64,000 nucleotides of DNA from Fibrobacter sp. UWR2 (lineage in GTDB: Bacteria > Fibrobacterota > Fibrobacteria > Fibrobacterales > Fibrobacteraceae). The notes beneath the pieces are model-generated. The model did no database searches. It saw only the letters and a program-made list of their open reading frames with translations, and was not told where the DNA came from. Each line of letters opens with the position of its first letter. Positions within the stretch are counted from its first letter, which is position 1. The stretch is from the NCBI RefSeq assembly GCF_002210285.1, contig NZ_MWQE01000001.1, positions 620,001-684,000 on the forward strand. The letters are read 5' to 3'. This document shows, one piece after another, positions 24,584 to 33,898 of this stretch. The translations under genes were made by a program, and so were the position numbers.

Positions 24584-25758
24584 ATTGCCTCCGCTACGAT
24601 GTCAAAACGGATTACAGGTTTCCGCCTGAAGGTTGTCTTTTCGGTTGTCCGTAACCGCACGTTCACAAAGTTGTTCGACTTTTCAAGAGCCTGGAGCGTT
24701 GCCGAAATCTCGTTCGCGTTTGCGGCGAGCCCCTGGATGGAATGGACTTTGCCGTCTATTTTCCAGTGTGTAATCCAGGAATCCTGCTGGATGGTTTCGC
24801 CGACGAGCGCCATTTTTGATGCGGTCCTGGAGCGGTGAGCCAAAAATTTGCGTATGCGTTCGGTGCGCTTTTCCAGGTCCTTTACCAGCTCGTTGAATTC
24901 CTTTTCGTTTTGGAGTTCTTTTTCGTAGGCAATGCGGTCTTTTTCGTTGCCGGATTCTTCAATGTGGTTGATGATTCCGATAGCGCCTGTGCCGAGGAAC
25001 GACAGTGCAACGAAAATGGCCGCAACCTTCAAGGTCTTGCGGAACAGCGAGGCTTCGTGCAGGCGCTTCATGCTGGCGGCATCGGGCAGGGTCGAGAACG
25101 CCGGCATCGCGGTGGTCTTGAAAACCCAGGCGTCGTTTGCGACAGCGGGAGCGAGGCTTGCCTCAAAATTTTCTACGGGGGCGTTTTCTATCCCGTATTC
25201 GCTGGTCACGAAATTCTTGAGCGATTCGACGGAGCCGCTCCCTTTTGCAATGCGGTAGTAGGCTCGGAATTCGCCGTCGGTAAAGGCCCACAGGTCAGAA
25301 CTCGATTCCTGCTCCTGCACAAAAATGGAGTTGCCGTCGGGGGCGGATTCTAGCGAGAGTGCCACCTTGTAGCAGACGGCGGGCGTGTGCAATAAAATCT
25401 TGAAGCCCGCGGCTGTCACCGATTCTACCGCCTTCTCGACGCTCTTTTTGGCGGCGACTACGGTAAAATCTCCAGAAACGGAATCAACGAACTCGAAATT
25501 TTCGGTTTCAAAACCCGGAAGCGTGAAGGATTCTTTTTCGAAGACCACCTTGACGGGCGTGACATCGTCTATAAGGATGACGCCTTCGGCCGAGCCGCCG
25601 TTCACGTTCTGGTAATTGCGGCATGCTTCAAGCGTGCCGCTGAAGGTGCATTCTACAACAGGCTTGCCCCTTCTTTTTACGACGCGCGAAATGCTGGCGG
25701 AGTTCTCGTGGACCTCTAGGCACCACCAGAATCGCCCCATGAAAACGGAGAGGCTCAT
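24580..25758 (-). CDS. GspL/PilN-like assembly platform protein
   Basis: This protein of about 392 residues starts MSLSVFMGRFWWCLEV, at an ATGA overlap with the secretin gene. An N-terminal cytoplasmic part of about 265 residues looks like a diverged actin-like fold (SVSGDFTVVAAKKSVEKAV). One membrane helix (VAAIFVALSFLGTGAIGII) is followed by a periplasmic coiled coil and a PilN-like domain (ITHWKIDGKVHSIQGLA). It thus combines PilM/GspL-like and PilN-like parts in one chain, as GspL does. It would connect the GspE ATPase to the membrane platform. Confidence 0.72.
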   Translation of the reverse strand: MSLSVFMGRFWWCLEVHENSASISRVVKRRGKPVVECTFSGTLEACRNYQNVNGGSAEGVILIDDVTPVKVVFEKESFTLPGFETENFEFVDSVSGDFTVVAAKKSVEKAVESVTAAGFKILLHTPAVCYKVALSLESAPDGNSIFVQEQESSSDLWAFTDGEFRAYYRIAKGSGSVESLKNFVTSEYGIENAPVENFEASLAPAVANDAWVFKTTAMPAFSTLPDAASMKRLHEASLFRKTLKVAAIFVALSFLGTGAIGIINHIEESGNEKDRIAYEKELQNEKEFNELVKDLEKRTERIRKFLAHRSRTASKMALVGETIQQDSWITHWKIDGKVHSIQGLAANANEISATLQALEKSNNFVNVRLRTTEKTTFRRKPVIRFDIVAEAM

Positions 25759-27644
25759 ATCACCCCTTCTTTTTCCAGCTTTTCGATTTCCTTTTTCACG
25801 TCTACGCTGCCTTCCTTGCCGTAGTAGATGTGCGGAGTGACGAAAATAAGCAGCTGGCTCTTCGACTTGACTTTTTCGACGTTCCTGAATAACCATCCGA
25901 TAATGGGGAGGGAACCGAGGAAGGGGAATTCGCGGTAAACGTCGTTCTGGCTTTCCTTGACCATGCCGCCGAGCACGATGGTTTCGCCGTCGAGCAGGCG
26001 TACCGACGATTTTACGTAGCGCTTGTTCAGGGTAGGCGGCACTTCGGAACTGAACGAACCTTCGGGCTCCGAGAAGTCCGGCACGATTTCGCAAGTGATT
26101 TCGCCTTCGCCGGTCACGTAGGGGGTCACGGTGATGTTCGAGTTCGCCTCGATTTTTTCGAACCGCTGCGTTGTTTTTGCAGTCACGGCGTCGCCCTGGT
26201 TGTAGTCCACTTCGGAACTCAGCATGTAGTACTGCGTCTGGCCTATAGTGAGTACGGCCGTTTCGCCGTTGAGGGTCGCTATCTGTGAGCGCGCCTTCAC
26301 GTCGAGAATTTTTTCCTGTTCCATCGCCTGCAGCTTGAGCACAAAGTCCTTCGGGACGGAGATGATGTCGCCGAGCCCGATGCCGTTGAACAGCCTCTGC
26401 ACCTGCTTGCGGTTGAATGTCTGGTCGACGCTCGGGAACAGCGTCTCGGACCCTTGCACCTTCGCGGCGTCGCCGAACAGCATGTTCATGCCGTGGCTGT
26501 GGCCCTTTTCCATATCCATGTCTACGACGAGCACTTCGATAAGGATTTGCGCGACAGGCAGATCCATCTTTTCGACATACTGCGAAATGGCGTCGAGCAC
26601 GTCGTAGCGGCCTACCGCCATCAGTGCGTTCTGGGATTTCACCACCTGAATCTGTGTGTTCTTGGTGAGCGTTGTGGGCAAAAGCTTAACGACATCTTCG
26701 GCCTTCAAGTGCTTGAGCTTGATTAGGAGCGAGTTGTCGGCGGTCTGCATTTCGTGCGGGCCAATGAAGTACACGCCGTCGCGGCTCCAGAAGGTGTAAG
26801 ATGTCCCGCGGAACAAGAACTTGAGCGCGTTCTCGACAGAAATCTTTTCGACATGTGCCGATACGTTGCCGTCGAGCTTGCCGTAGACCATGGCGTTAAT
26901 CTTTGTCTGGGCGAGGATTTCGCTCACGAGGTTCGAAAGCGGGGCCTCGATGGCGTCGATGCTCAGGAGCGAATCGGCATACTTGACCTTGAACTTGCCA
27001 GAAGCGTCGCTCTTGCCGCCCATGGTCCAGTTCGCCTTGGTAATCACGTACGAGCCCTCTTCTTCGACGGCGTCAAGTTCCAGGCTACGCGCGATATACT
27101 GCATGGCCTTGCCGAATTCCATCTCGTTTATGAACAGCGTAATCGGCTTCTCAATGTTCTGCTCCACGAACACGTTCTTGCCGGTAATCTCCATGACCTT
27201 GCGGACGAGCACGTTGAGGGGCGCGTCTTCTACATCAAGCGAGAGCTTTTCGTTTTCCCACTTGACTTCGAACTTTTTCTCGGGCGGCTTCGGTTTTTCG
27301 GGCTCGGGTGGCACGGGCTTGTACACGTGAATCACGCCATTCTCGATGCGGTATTCGTAGCCGTTGCCTGTGAGCAATACCTTGAGAGCGTCCTTGAGTG
27401 GCTGGTTGTTGAAGTTGACCGTCACCGGGCCCGAGACGTCCTTCTCGAGGAAAAGGTTCAGCCCGTACTGCACCGCCATGCCCTGCAGCAGGTCGCGGAT
27501 TTCGGTGTTCTTCACGTTCAGCTTTTTCACCACGAGCGAGTCGGGAATCGGGAGCGCGGGGAGTTCCGGCTTTACCGGCGCCTGTGCAAACGCGGTAACA
27601 GTGCAGAGCGCGATTCCCAAGATGAGCTTCAGTATAGTATTCAT
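25755..27644 (-). CDS. Secretin (GspD/PilQ family)
   Basis: This protein of about 629 residues has signal MNTILKLILGIALCTVTAFA. Three STN/N0-like repeats follow (LNVKNTEIRDLLQGMAVQYG, LDVEDAPLNVLVRKVMEI, IDAIEAPLSNLVSEILAQ), then an N1/N3-type domain (LKHLKAEDVVKLLPTTL). The C-terminal secretin domain has VPPTLNKRYVKSSVRLLDGE, TIVLGGMVKE and FPFLGSLPIIGWLFRN. It forms the outer-membrane channel of the pilus/secretion system. The start overlaps the GspE stop by one base. No lipobox is seen, so assembly may need a separate pilotin. Confidence 0.9.
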   Translation of the reverse strand: MNTILKLILGIALCTVTAFAQAPVKPELPALPIPDSLVVKKLNVKNTEIRDLLQGMAVQYGLNLFLEKDVSGPVTVNFNNQPLKDALKVLLTGNGYEYRIENGVIHVYKPVPPEPEKPKPPEKKFEVKWENEKLSLDVEDAPLNVLVRKVMEITGKNVFVEQNIEKPITLFINEMEFGKAMQYIARSLELDAVEEEGSYVITKANWTMGGKSDASGKFKVKYADSLLSIDAIEAPLSNLVSEILAQTKINAMVYGKLDGNVSAHVEKISVENALKFLFRGTSYTFWSRDGVYFIGPHEMQTADNSLLIKLKHLKAEDVVKLLPTTLTKNTQIQVVKSQNALMAVGRYDVLDAISQYVEKMDLPVAQILIEVLVVDMDMEKGHSHGMNMLFGDAAKVQGSETLFPSVDQTFNRKQVQRLFNGIGLGDIISVPKDFVLKLQAMEQEKILDVKARSQIATLNGETAVLTIGQTQYYMLSSEVDYNQGDAVTAKTTQRFEKIEANSNITVTPYVTGEGEITCEIVPDFSEPEGSFSSEVPPTLNKRYVKSSVRLLDGETIVLGGMVKESQNDVYREFPFLGSLPIIGWLFRNVEKVKSKSQLLIFVTPHIYYGKEGSVDVKKEIEKLEKEGVI

Positions 27645-29014
27645 TATGCGACAACCTCCGAGGCGACTTCTGCCTCTGTCGTAAGTCCCAGTGCGATTTT
27701 TTCGTGGCCGTCGTCGGCAAGGGTCTTCATCCCGAGTTCGATGGCTTTCTGTTTCAGTTCCGATACGGATTTGCGCGCGTGTATCATTTCGCGCAGGGGT
27801 TCGCCCAGCCGTAGAATTTCGTACAATCCGAGACGCCCGTGGAACCCGCTCCCGCCGCAGTTCAGGCAGTTCCCGCCCTTGCCGCCGCACTTGGGGCAGG
27901 TCCTGCGCACAAGCCTTTGGGCCACGATGCAGTTCACTGCCGATGCCACGAGGAACGGCTCGATGCCCATGTCCGTAAGGCGTACGATAGCCGAAGCGGC
28001 GTCGTTAGTGTGCAGCGTCGAGAACACGAGGTGCCCGGTCAGGGCTGCGCGGATGGCGAGTTCTGCGGTTTCGCTGTCGCGGATTTCGCCCACCATGATA
28101 ACGTCCGGGTCCTGGCGCAGCAGCGTGCGGAGTGCGGCCGCGAACGTAAGGTCGATTTTCGGGTTCACCGCCGTCTGCGTGATGCCTTCGAGCTTGTACT
28201 CGATAGGTTCCTCGATAGTGGAAATGTTCAGTTCGGGCGAACGGATCATCTGCAGCAGCGTGTAGAGCGTCGTCGTCTTGCCCGAACCCGTGGGGCCCGT
28301 GATGAGGAACATCCCGTAGGGCTTGCGGATTTCGGCGTCTACCTGCGCGATGTCCTTCTCTTGCATGCCGAGGGAATCGAGCCTGTGGATAATCTGCCCC
28401 TTGTCGAGCAGGCGGAGCACCATCTTCTGCCCGTAGTCCGTGGGCAGCGCCGATACACGGATGTCGACCGCCTTGCTCCCGTCGTCAAAATGGATGCGCC
28501 CGTCTTGCGGCCTGCGCTTTTCGGCGATGTCTATGCTCGCCATGATTTTCAGGCGCGATGTAACCTCCGCGGCTTGGCGCACGTGGAGCCTGCGGGCCAG
28601 GTGTAGCACGCCGTCTTTACGGAAGCGTACATTGTATGACCTTTCCCCCGGTTCAAAATGGATATCCGAGACGCCTGAGTGCATGGCCTCCTGTATAATC
28701 TCGTCGACCAGGCGGATGACCGGCGAAGAACCCGCCTGCCTGCCGTTAGCCTTGAACTTGGAATCCTTTTCTACGAACGTCGCAATCCATTCCAGAATGT
28801 TAGAAGTGTCTGCCTCTACAGGAACGACTAGCATCCCCGAGGCCATCTGCAGGTCGGCCACCAGGTCGTAGTCGTAAATGTCGGGCATGGCGACCGAAAG
28901 CCTGTTGGCCGTCTCGTCCAGCGCTACAGGAAACACGCAATAGCGTTCCATGAGCTCGCGCGGGAGCGTGCGGAGACATTTCCCGGGAGGGGGTGTCTTG
29001 AGAACGAACGGCAT
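27644..29014 (-). CDS. GspE/PilB-family secretion ATPase
   Basis: This 456-residue ATPase has a short N-terminal domain, then the Asp box VSDIHFEPGE, Walker A ITGPTGSGKTTTLYTLL, the IEEPIEY Asp/Glu box, Walker B RQDPDVIMVGEIRDSETAE, the His box HLVFSTLHTNDAASAI and a tetracysteine zinc motif CPKCGG..CLNCGG. It supplies energy for pseudopilus or pilus assembly. It has no canonical MshEN repeat, unlike the second ATPase at 58958. It is second in the operon, overlapping neighbours by one base on both sides. No GspF/PilC platform gene is seen in this cluster. Confidence 0.92.
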   Translation of the reverse strand: MPFVLKTPPPGKCLRTLPRELMERYCVFPVALDETANRLSVAMPDIYDYDLVADLQMASGMLVVPVEADTSNILEWIATFVEKDSKFKANGRQAGSSPVIRLVDEIIQEAMHSGVSDIHFEPGERSYNVRFRKDGVLHLARRLHVRQAAEVTSRLKIMASIDIAEKRRPQDGRIHFDDGSKAVDIRVSALPTDYGQKMVLRLLDKGQIIHRLDSLGMQEKDIAQVDAEIRKPYGMFLITGPTGSGKTTTLYTLLQMIRSPELNISTIEEPIEYKLEGITQTAVNPKIDLTFAAALRTLLRQDPDVIMVGEIRDSETAELAIRAALTGHLVFSTLHTNDAASAIVRLTDMGIEPFLVASAVNCIVAQRLVRRTCPKCGGKGGNCLNCGGSGFHGRLGLYEILRLGEPLREMIHARKSVSELKQKAIELGMKTLADDGHEKIALGLTTEAEVASEVVA

Positions 29015-29412
29015 TATTCCGAATCAGTCGTGGAATCGGCCGATGCCGAATCCTTGGGCGTGAGGGTGAGGTTCAGGGTACGCAACATTAACGACAGCGA
29101 TGTGTCGGATACAGTCACGACATCTACAGTATCGGTGGGGATGTAATCCTTCTTGGTTACGATAACCTGGTTCACGTAGCTTTCGAGGGAGGGGAAAACG
29201 ACCCTTCCGGCGTCGTTTGTCTTGAGTTTGCGTTCGGTTTCATCTTCGCCCGTAAGTGCGACTTCGGCGCCCTCGATGGTTTCTCCGGTGTAACTGTCGC
29301 GCACAAGGACCGTGTAGCGTACGGGAACCCTGCTGCTTTCGGCATTCTGGAGGCATGCTGCGAGCTGGAGCAGGGGGAGGCAAAGGAATAGCATGTAGAA
29401 TCGTGTGGGCAT
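29014..29412 (-). CDS. Lipoprotein with carboxypeptidase-regulatory-like domain
   Basis: This 132-residue lipoprotein has signal MPTRFYMLFLCLPLLQLAAC (Cys20). The mature part YTVLVRDSYTGETIEGAEV..TNDAGRVVFPSL has the pattern of the CarboxypepD_reg/peptidase-associated beta-sandwich found in FCB surface proteins. The start is set by GAGGGACC; the CAAATTTA sequence at 29446-29453 gives a TAAATTTG box on the minus strand. It heads the nine-gene pilus/secretion operon, so it may be an outer-membrane accessory such as a pilotin; that is inference from position only. Confidence 0.68.
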   Translation of the reverse strand: MPTRFYMLFLCLPLLQLAACLQNAESSRVPVRYTVLVRDSYTGETIEGAEVALTGEDETERKLKTNDAGRVVFPSLESYVNQVIVTKKDYIPTDTVDVVTVSDTSLSLMLRTLNLTLTPKDSASADSTTDSE

Positions 29413-29445
29413 GGTGGTCCCTCGGGGTAAACCTTTTAATTTGCC

Positions 29446-29453
29446 CAAATTTA
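29446..29453 (-). promoter_or_regulatory. -7/-10 box of the secretion/pilus operon
   Basis: TAAATTTG on the minus strand, about 34 bases upstream of the first start codon. Confidence 0.5.
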
Positions 29454-29586
29454 ACTTATTTGCTTTGTAGACAAAGTGATTAGTTTAGTTTGGATGGATT
29501 CGATGACTGCAGTTTGTAATGAAAAAAATCATTTGTAAGTATCGAGAACTTATTTTGTAAGAAAAATGAAAGTTTTGGGCTGGGGC

Positions 29587-29620
29587 TAAAAAAAGAACCG
29601 TGCAGTTGCCCGCACGGTTC
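29587..29620 (-). terminator. Terminator of the GH5 gene
   Basis: Stem GAACCGTGC (29595-29603) with GCACGGTTC (29612-29620) is followed on the minus strand by seven T (29588-29594). The rest of 29413-29654 is AT-rich, with no gene recognised. Confidence 0.8.
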
Positions 29621-29654
29621 GTTGTTTATTAGGAGGAGTACTCGATTAGAATCT

Positions 29655-31571
29655 TTACAGGCCGTAGGCTTCCTTCATGCCATCGATGAGCTTGGTGCCC
29701 TTCACGCCGTCTTCGGAATCGAACAGGGCGAAGCCGCCGGTGTAGCCCCAGTGCGTGAGCGGAATCTGGAGCGTGTCGCTGATAGTCCTCATGGCGGACA
29801 TGTAGTTCAGCACGGACTGCTTGTCGGTCTTCAGGTTGTAGGCGCCGAACTCGTTGATAATCACCGGGACATTGTGTTCTATGGCCCATTTCTTTGCCGG
29901 GACGACACTCTTGAGGATGGCTTCCATGCTGCCAGTCCTGTTGTAGTTCTTGAGGCTGTTCTTGATGTGCGATGGGGTGCTCTTGGTTACACCGAAGTCG
30001 GCGCTGTATTCGGACCATTTTTCCTTGTCGTAGGGGAACATGAGGTTCTTGATGGTCTTGGTCTCGGCCCAGCTGGCGCTCTGGTGCGTGAATATAAACG
30101 GTTCGTAGGTATGGATGGCGTAGATGACGTTGTCGTCATTCAACGGTTCGCTCTTCGAAAGTACCGAGATGGAGTACCATTCCGCATCGCCAAAGATGAT
30201 GGTGTGCTTTGTATCGACTGTGCGGATGGAGTCTACGTCTTCCTGGGCGGCTGCGTGCCAGGCTGGGGATTTTACGGCGCCGTTTGTCATGTCGGGCTCG
30301 TTCAGGAGTTCGTAGAAGATGTCTTCGCGCTCGTTGCTTGCGTAGTGAGCCGCCACGTGCTTCCACACGTTGGCCATCATCTTGATGTACCTTGCGTTCT
30401 TGGAACTGGTGATGTTGTAGCTGTTGTCGTATTCGTGGTAGTCGATTACGAACGACATGTTGTGCTTGCCGGTCCATTCCACGAAGGAGTCGAGTACGGC
30501 GAACAGGTTCTCGTCGTCGAACTTGAGTTCGACGGTGTCGGTAGTGTCGGCCACGAATTCATCGCGGTTGGTGGCGTAGCTGTCGAGGTCGATGGGGAAG
30601 CGCAGCGACTTGATTCCGTTATCGGCCATGAGCTTCACGTCGCTCTCGTCGAACTTGAATTTGCCCTTGAAGTAGGCCTTGTTTTCTTCAAGCCAGTTGG
30701 TGATGTTGATGCCCTTGTTGAGGTACTTCATCGCCTTTTCCTGGAGCGGACTGCTGATGGTGAGATCTTCGGGGATTACCACCGTGGGGATGATCGGGTC
30801 CATGATTGTCATGTCGGGTTTGTCCTTCTCGACTTCACTCGTGTCCTGGAAGTAGAGATTGTCAATCGAGAGGGAGTCGGTTACCTTGTCGCCCTTCGCC
30901 TGGAAGCTGACGGCCCTGATGTGGAAAGGATCGAATGCGACTTCTTCACCCCAGCCGCCCTGGGCCAGGTCCTTGAAGCGGATGGACACCTGCTTCCATT
31001 CTCTGGATGCGGGCACGGTTGCGAGATGCACGTCGTAGTCCGTCACGTCGGTGGTTTCCACGTGGATTTCGTGCTTGCCGCCCTTGTACCAGTAGCTGAT
31101 GCCGCCAAAGTTGCTGCAGTCGATAGCATCGGGAACAAGGAGCCCCCAGCCCACGTACGGGTCGTAGGCGTAATCGCCCTTGTCGAGCGTGTAGTTGACG
31201 GTAAATGCGTACAGGGAACCGTTGTCTGTTGCCGTGGGGAGCGGGTCGCCCTTCTCTGTTACGTTCGGGGTCGTGATAACGGATGCACCGCCGTTGTCGT
31301 GATCGTCGTAAGTGTACCAGCCCGACCCGATGAGTGTGCTGCCGTCACCGTCTTCGAGGTCGTCGATGAGCAGGCCCGTTCCGGTGACAGGCGGAATCTG
31401 GGCGGAGGTGTCTGCGACGGACGAGGAACTCGGGTCGACAGCGGCTTCGCTGGAGGGGGTGTCGGGGTTTTCGTTGACAGGGCGTAAGCCGGAATCGGAA
31501 TCGCCGCAGGCGGCAATAAAGAGTGCGATTACGCTTGCGGTCGATGTGGTAATGAGTTTCTTGAAAGACAT
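29655..31571 (-). CDS. GH5 endoglucanase-type lipoprotein with CBM11-like module
   Basis: This protein of about 638 residues starts MSFKKLITTSTASVIALFIAAC (lipidated Cys22), with GAGG upstream. A short Ser/Pro linker leads to a CBM11-like beta module (residues about 60-235: LLIDDLEDGDGSTLIGSGWY, NFGGISYWYKGGKHEIHV, ILxxDNLYF). A GH5 TIM barrel occupies about 270-635 (GINITNWLEE, SLRFPIDL, FVIDYHEYDN). The acid/base glutamate is in ELLNEPD and the nucleophile glutamate in PVIINEFGAY. It is predicted to cut beta-1,4-glucans at the cell surface; mixed-linkage glucan or mannan activity cannot be excluded. Monocistronic. A TATATTATG box lies at 31598-31606 (minus strand). Confidence 0.85.
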   Translation of the reverse strand: MSFKKLITTSTASVIALFIAACGDSDSGLRPVNENPDTPSSEAAVDPSSSSVADTSAQIPPVTGTGLLIDDLEDGDGSTLIGSGWYTYDDHDNGGASVITTPNVTEKGDPLPTATDNGSLYAFTVNYTLDKGDYAYDPYVGWGLLVPDAIDCSNFGGISYWYKGGKHEIHVETTDVTDYDVHLATVPASREWKQVSIRFKDLAQGGWGEEVAFDPFHIRAVSFQAKGDKVTDSLSIDNLYFQDTSEVEKDKPDMTIMDPIIPTVVIPEDLTISSPLQEKAMKYLNKGINITNWLEENKAYFKGKFKFDESDVKLMADNGIKSLRFPIDLDSYATNRDEFVADTTDTVELKFDDENLFAVLDSFVEWTGKHNMSFVIDYHEYDNSYNITSSKNARYIKMMANVWKHVAAHYASNEREDIFYELLNEPDMTNGAVKSPAWHAAAQEDVDSIRTVDTKHTIIFGDAEWYSISVLSKSEPLNDDNVIYAIHTYEPFIFTHQSASWAETKTIKNLMFPYDKEKWSEYSADFGVTKSTPSHIKNSLKNYNRTGSMEAILKSVVPAKKWAIEHNVPVIINEFGAYNLKTDKQSVLNYMSAMRTISDTLQIPLTHWGYTGGFALFDSEDGVKGTKLIDGMKEAYGL

Positions 31572-31750
31572 ATTAGCCTCGCATGTTATTTTACAAACAT
31601 AATATACATTCCCGAGGGGGTGTTGAAACGTGAGAATGGGGGTAAAAATGCCAAACTGTATCAAGTGTTTTGTTTTGGGATGGATTGGGAAAAATTTCAA
31701 AAAAAGAGCCTAATGGGGCATTTTTTTTGAAAAGGGGGCCAAAAACTAAG

Positions 31751-31759
31751 TATATTTTG
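31751..31759 (+). promoter_or_regulatory. -7/-10 box of the SagB-like gene
   Basis: TATATTTTG lies about 95 bases before the chosen ATG. Confidence 0.35.
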
Positions 31760-31854
31760 CGCCAGTGGCTTTTTTTTCCGTCGCATATCACGAGTCTGTC
31801 CGGTATTCCCGCCGTTCTGCGGGGGATCCCGTTACGCTGCATTGGGAGTCCCGC

Positions 31855-33189
31855 ATGCCGCCCGACAAGAGCTACCCGGGAGCCAAGCGGTATTCTATTG
31901 CCGAGAATCACGGCTCGCCGGTAGATGGCGACTTGTTTTCGCTTGTGGGCACACCCTCTTCGATGCTGAACAGGCTTTTTTCGCAGTTGCAGAACGACGT
32001 GTGTGCCGACGGCCTCAGGTCCATAGGCGTGTATGCCCTGCTGCAGGGCGAGCGCATTCCCGACGGGCTTTATTATTTCGATAGCGTCTCGGGCGAACTG
32101 GTTGCCCTGCCTGCCGAGAACGCGAAGGCGCGCCGCGCGAATATCGAGAGCCTGTATGCCGCGTTCCCGACGGGGGACTTTATTCGCGGGGCGAACATCA
32201 CGCTGTTCTTTACGGGTATATTCGACCGCATCGTATGGCGATACAAGGAGGCCGCCTACAGGGAACTGCAGATTGACGCGGGCAGCTATGCGGGGCTTGT
32301 CTCGATTTTGGCGAGGTCGCTCGGGGGTACCGCCATCCCGTTCAGCGCGTTCGTAGACGACGATGTCGCGGTGGCGCTTTCGCTTTCGCCTTCGGAGGTG
32401 CCGCTTGCCGCCCTAAGCATAATGCCGAAGGCCCTAAAAAAATACGAGACCATATCCGAATTCGCCTATAGCAATCGCAGTGAATTGCCCGAGAGTGCGG
32501 GCAGCGGTGGCCGCTATATGGCCCGGTTCTTTATGCAGAACCGCGTGGAATGCATTACCGATCTTTCGCGCTGTATGAAGGTGTGCCGCGTGGTAAGCCA
32601 GCCTGTCGAAGGCGAGGAATTCCCGCTAACGCCGCTCAAGTTCCCGAACGAATACTTTTTCCGCGAGTACGAGTTCCTCGGGCCCGGCGCCGTGAGTTTC
32701 CGTAACTTCAAGCCCTGGAAGGCATCGCTCGACGACTTTTCGACGGTGCTGCGCTGGATGGAAATTTGCAACCTCAATTCGTTCGGAGCGGGACTCCTGA
32801 AAATCTGGGTTGTATCCTTCGACGTGCAGCTCGTGTACCCGGGCCTATATCGCTATTTGCCGCTCAAGAAGACGCTCTACCTGCGTACGAATTTCAAGGA
32901 CCGCGACAAGTTCGCGAAGTGCCATCTGGACGGGGATTCGGTAAGGAATGTTTCGTTTGCGGTGTTGTTCTCTGCCGACCTGGAGGAAGCCTGCAAGATG
33001 CTTGGGGAGCGCGCCTACCGCTACCTGAACATGAACGCCGGCTACGTGGCGGAAATGCTGCGCGAATCGGCCCGCGGGCTCGGCAAGTTTGCGCGTCGCG
33101 AGCCGTTCTTCTGCGAACAGGATTTGAAGAAGGCGTGCAGGTTCCCCGAGAACGAAACGCTCCTTTGCGAAGTGCTGGTCGGACGTTAG
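31855..33189 (+). CDS. Tandem SagB-type nitroreductase-like protein
   Basis: This protein of about 444 residues, without signal peptide, appears to hold two nitroreductase-fold halves of the SagB/McbC type. Half 1 has GLYYFDSVSGELVAL, then FTGIFDRIVWRYKEAAYREL and a DAGSYAGLVSILARSLGG..FVDDD segment, matching SagB's FDRxxWKYGxRAYRY and GHxxQN regions. Half 2 has SFRNFKPWKASLDDFSTVLR, GLYRYLPLKKTLYL and FSADLEEACKMLGERAYRYL with NAGYVAEML. SagB-type enzymes use FMN to oxidise azolines in ribosomal peptides, but here no cyclodehydratase or precursor peptide is nearby. Start chosen at 31855 (GGGAG upstream); an in-frame ATG at 31765 is possible. Confidence 0.6.
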   Translation: MPPDKSYPGAKRYSIAENHGSPVDGDLFSLVGTPSSMLNRLFSQLQNDVCADGLRSIGVYALLQGERIPDGLYYFDSVSGELVALPAENAKARRANIESLYAAFPTGDFIRGANITLFFTGIFDRIVWRYKEAAYRELQIDAGSYAGLVSILARSLGGTAIPFSAFVDDDVAVALSLSPSEVPLAALSIMPKALKKYETISEFAYSNRSELPESAGSGGRYMARFFMQNRVECITDLSRCMKVCRVVSQPVEGEEFPLTPLKFPNEYFFREYEFLGPGAVSFRNFKPWKASLDDFSTVLRWMEICNLNSFGAGLLKIWVVSFDVQLVYPGLYRYLPLKKTLYLRTNFKDRDKFAKCHLDGDSVRNVSFAVLFSADLEEACKMLGERAYRYLNMNAGYVAEMLRESARGLGKFARREPFFCEQDLKKACRFPENETLLCEVLVGR

Positions 33190-33208
33190 TTTATATAAAA
33201 TATGCTGC

Positions 33209-33898
33209 CTATAGCAGCGAGATGATTACCGGTGCGACGATGGCCGTGAATAGCCCTGCAAGCCCGATGGAAAGGCCGCTCATCGCCCCCTGCACTTCGC
33301 CCATTTCCATGGCCTTGGTTGTCCCGAGCGCATGGCTTGCGGTACCGATGGCTACTCCTTGGGCAACACTGTTCTTGATGCGGAAAAACTTGCATACGAT
33401 GGGTGCCGTGACGGCCCCGGTGATTCCCGTGACCGTGATGGCGATGATGGTCACCGAAGGGATGCCTCCAATCTGTGCGGAAACCACGGAGCCCATGGGG
33501 ATGGTGATGGACTTGGGCAGCAGAGAGAGCATGAGTATGCCGCTTAGCCCGAGTAGTTTGCAGAAGAATATGACGCACGCGATGGATGTGAGGCTTCCTA
33601 TGGCGATGCCCGCCAGGATCGGCTTCCAGTAACTTTTCAGCTTCGAGATCTGCTTGTAGAGCGGGACTGCGAGAATGACGGTGGCGGGGGAGAGAAAGAG
33701 CGAAATGTAGTTTCCGCCGATATTGTAGCTTTCGAGGCTTATTCCGGTTGCAAGCAGGAACCCCACGATGAGCACGTTCGCGATGAGGATGGGATTCAGG
33801 ATGGCGTATTTCCACTTTCTGCTCACGAGGACGCCGATTTCGAAGGCGACGAGCGTGAGGAGGATGCCGAACAGGGGGGTGTCGATGAGGACGCTCAT
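33209..33898 (-). CDS. lrgB: LrgB-family membrane protein
   Basis: This 229-residue protein has six or more membrane helices. The family segments are FLSPATVILAVPLYKQISKLKSYW, ILMLSLLPKSITIPMGSVVS and VAQGVAIGTASHALGTTKAMEMGEVQGAMSGLSIG. LrgA/LrgB pairs influence murein hydrolase activity, and plant and some bacterial homologues export glycolate or pyruvate. The start overlaps the lrgA stop by four bases. Confidence 0.9.
   Translation of the reverse strand: MSVLIDTPLFGILLTLVAFEIGVLVSRKWKYAILNPILIANVLIVGFLLATGISLESYNIGGNYISLFLSPATVILAVPLYKQISKLKSYWKPILAGIAIGSLTSIACVIFFCKLLGLSGILMLSLLPKSITIPMGSVVSAQIGGIPSVTIIAITVTGITGAVTAPIVCKFFRIKNSVAQGVAIGTASHALGTTKAMEMGEVQGAMSGLSIGLAGLFTAIVAPVIISLL

Noticed and set aside
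31855-33189. Ribosomal peptide (azole) biosynthesis cluster
   Set aside because: Only a SagB-like protein is present. No YcaO cyclodehydratase, precursor peptide or exporter is adjacent.
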